From Chryseobacterium gleum (lineage in GTDB: Bacteria > Bacteroidota > Bacteroidia > Flavobacteriales_D > Crocinitomicaceae), in contig CAMAXI010000004.1 in assembly GCA_945862165.1 (NCBI GenBank), positions 1 through 64,000 on the forward strand: a stretch of DNA of 64,000 bases, in the 5' to 3' direction. The position numbers and the translations under genes were made by a program. Positions 62,145 through 64,000 of the stretch are shown here, piece after piece. Under the pieces are notes generated by a model. That model was not told the DNA's origin. It searched no databases and saw only the letters and a program-made list of their open reading frames with translations. The stretch's first letter is position 1. Each line of letters starts with the position of its first letter.

Positions 62145-63070
62145 TATGGCTGAATAAATCCCATTTACCTGAAATATTTCGTTTATTTCAAACGTGTTTT
62201 AATGCAAATACTATTACAGAACAATTTTTTCTATGGAAATACTTCGAAAATCCGGATGGGGACGCAATTTTATGTGGCGTATTTGATGATCAGCGATTAA
62301 TAGCATCCGCAGCATTATTGCCTGAAAATATTTTTTTACCAAACGAAAAAAAGAAATTGTTAAAATTTACGGATTTAATGACAGATCCAGCGTATCGAGG
62401 TAAAGGATTAGCAAAAAAAATCGTGCAACAAATGACTGAAAAAGGTTTGCAGGAAACAAAGGTAATTTATACAATTTGCTCTAAAATAGCGACTAAGTCA
62501 TTTTTACATGCAGGGTGGAACAAGCAAGATGCGATGCTTTATTTTTTTAGAATTCCAATGTTACCTTTACTACAAAATTTCCATAATACACAATTACACA
62601 AGGTCAATTTAAATGACGTGATAGACCATTTAATTTTACCATATTCAGAAGAAGAATCTATTTGTTTGAAGCAACGATTGCTTTGGCGAACACAAAATCC
62701 AAAGTTTAACTATGCAATTATCACTAAACAAATTAATGGTATTTCCCATTTTATCCTCTTTTCTACCCATCTAAAAACATACCAAATAGTTTGTTATTCG
62801 GAATATTCGGATTCAAAGACATTAGCAATTTTATTTCGTAAACTGCATTTTACATCTTATAAATCAAGAAAATATGTTGTGTCTCTGCAGCCAAAAAAAA
62901 ATCAACTATATTTCTTTTTACTAAGTAAAGGTTATTTATTTAATTTATTTAGTTTTGGGAAAATGAAATCTATTTTAGATTTAAATTTTATAGTTTCGGA
63001 AAAAGAAAATTTACATTTAAATTATTATCTAAAAAATAAGATAAGTAGTATTAATTATGACGATTTGTAA
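62135..63070 (+). CDS. GNAT-family acetyltransferase
   Basis: 311 residues. VWLNKSHLPEIFRLFQTCFNANTITEQFFLWKYFENP and the acetyl-CoA motif FTDLMTDPAYRGKGLAKKIVQQM (R/Q-x-x-G-x-G/A) are clear; the C-terminal half is less conserved. It starts inside the end of the deacetylase gene. A remodelling pair (deacetylation followed by another acylation of the same amino group) is plausible but inferred. Confidence 0.87.
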   Translation: MELVWLNKSHLPEIFRLFQTCFNANTITEQFFLWKYFENPDGDAILCGVFDDQRLIASAALLPENIFLPNEKKKLLKFTDLMTDPAYRGKGLAKKIVQQMTEKGLQETKVIYTICSKIATKSFLHAGWNKQDAMLYFFRIPMLPLLQNFHNTQLHKVNLNDVIDHLILPYSEEESICLKQRLLWRTQNPKFNYAIITKQINGISHFILFSTHLKTYQIVCYSEYSDSKTLAILFRKLHFTSYKSRKYVVSLQPKKNQLYFFLLSKGYLFNLFSFGKMKSILDLNFIVSEKENLHLNYYLKNKISSINYDDL

Positions 63071-63076
63071 AAAAAG

Positions 63077-64000
63077 ATGATCGATGTTGAAGGTTCTTAT
63101 CAGTTTTTAGGATTTACAGATGGGTTTTCCATAGTACTATGGGCTATTATTTTATTTTATTTTGTTTCATCGACTTTTAAGAAACACAAAAATAAGACTT
63201 ATTTTAAGTATTATAAAACAGGGTTTTATGTAAAATTTTTTTCTGCTATTTTTTTCTCCATTATATACATTCAATTATATTCTGGGGGCGATTCTACGGC
63301 TTACTGGGATTCAGCACAAAAATTAAATAATTTGTTTTGGGATAGTCCAATAAAATATTTTCACGAAATGTTTACGTCAGATCCTGAAAGAATGCGTTTT
63401 AATTCCTTTGATTTTAAAACTGGTTTACCTCCAAACTGGATTTATAAAGAGGATGAAGCGTGGTTTGCAGCCAAGGTTTATAGTATACTATCTTTCATTA
63501 CATTTCGTAGTTATTTTGCGATGACAATGATAACGGCTTTTATATCCTTTCGGGTAAGTTGGTTATTGTTTGAATTTATCTTAAAATACAACGTGATTTC
63601 AGAACGCAATGCAGCAATTGGGACATTATTTTTACCTTCTACGTGTTTTTGGTGTACCGGAATCACTAAAGACATGTTGATTTATTCCGCAGTAATCTAT
63701 TTGTTAATGCAATTATTTACATTTCTAAATTCTAATCAGTTAAAAGAGCAAAGAAATTGGGTTTTACTTATTTTATCTCTTTTTTTAATTATCAATATTC
63801 GTGATTTTATGTTAATTGCTGCACTTGGTCCATTTTTCATGGCAATTGGAGCACGCTTAAGTCAGCGCCAAAAATCCTCTTTTTCTAAAACGTTCGTTCA
63901 ATTAATATTTATTTCTGTTGTTTTGCTGGCTGTATTTTCGTTTTTAGGATCTAGTAAGGGGCAAGAGTTTGCGCAGGAAGCAGAGATTATTCAAACAGAT
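63077..64000 (+). CDS. Multi-pass membrane protein, 3' end outside window
   Basis: An open frame starts at ATG 63077, 6 bases after the GNAT stop, and runs without a stop to the window end (308 codons). It begins MIDVEGSYQFLGFTDGFSIVL and has at least six hydrophobic segments. A periplasmic-type loop follows the second: LYSGGDSTAYWDSAQKLNNLFWDSP. Polar motifs between later helices include STCFWCTGITKDM and INIRDF. Such proteins in glycan loci are often polymerase- or GT-C-like. I do not recognise a named family. Confidence 0.8.
   Translation, partial: MIDVEGSYQFLGFTDGFSIVLWAIILFYFVSSTFKKHKNKTYFKYYKTGFYVKFFSAIFFSIIYIQLYSGGDSTAYWDSAQKLNNLFWDSPIKYFHEMFTSDPERMRFNSFDFKTGLPPNWIYKEDEAWFAAKVYSILSFITFRSYFAMTMITAFISFRVSWLLFEFILKYNVISERNAAIGTLFLPSTCFWCTGITKDMLIYSAVIYLLMQLFTFLNSNQLKEQRNWVLLILSLFLIINIRDFMLIAALGPFFMAIGARLSQRQKSSFSKTFVQLIFISVVLLAVFSFLGSSKGQEFAQEAEIIQTD

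Overview
The window looks like the chromosome of a Bacteroidetes (flavobacterial-type) bacterium. The signs are a very A+T-rich sequence, TAnnTTTG-type -7 promoter elements, almost no Shine-Dalgarno sites, a GWxTD-domain protein, and a large secreted protein with a type IX secretion (T9SS) C-terminal sorting domain. No species can be named from the sequence alone.

Layout. 1-6.8 kb: the 3' part of a 5S rRNA with its terminator, uvrB, a GWxTD protein, two family-2 glycosyltransferases, a MORN-repeat protein and tRNA-Ser(UGA). 6.84-7.49 kb: three tandem copies of a 217-bp unit that can form nested and interlocking hairpins. 7.6-14.3 kb (minus strand): a secreted beta-helix/FnIII/CBM6/T9SS protein, then a SxtJ-like membrane protein, a 49-residue DUF5989 protein, an SGNH hydrolase and a NodU/SxtI-type carbamoyltransferase, which form a carbamoylation module. 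14.5-18.7 kb: a large membrane protein and an ABC polysaccharide exporter (Wzm/Wzt).

18.7-29.1 kb is the most unusual part. A dTDP-sugar 3,4-ketoisomerase (FdtA-like) and a PLP sugar aminotransferase (FdtB-like) bracket a full small acyl-carrier-protein pathway: GNAT acyltransferase, two ACPs, two ketoreductase-type SDRs (one fused to a MaoC hydratase), MBL hydrolase, KAS III, FkbH-like glyceryl-ACP loader, methyltransferase and AMP-forming ligase. I infer that it builds a non-acetyl N-acyl group for a 3-amino-3,6-dideoxyhexose in an exported glycan. 29.1-53.1 kb: a long run of glycosyltransferases (GT2, GT4, GT11, GT61), FkbM and other methyltransferases, two paired sugar-nucleotide epimerases, membrane proteins, a FemAB-like protein and a deacetylase-like protein. 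RmlA/RmlB, a Wzx flippase and an initiating sugar-phosphate transferase are not seen here, so precursors must come from elsewhere.

53.08-59.87 kb: a block of insertion sequences (IS4-type twice, IS982, IS3-type, ISAs1-type, IS630-type, mostly decayed) carrying a second SGNH hydrolase and a second DUF5989 gene. Its outer ends are matching IS4-type ends flanked by a 6-bp direct repeat ATAACT. Removing the block plus one repeat restores a normal stop codon for the gene on its left and places the next gene's ATG one base later, so the ancestral junction can be read precisely. 59.9-64 kb: the glycan locus resumes with a glycosyltransferase, a polysaccharide deacetylase, a GNAT protein and a membrane protein cut by the window end.
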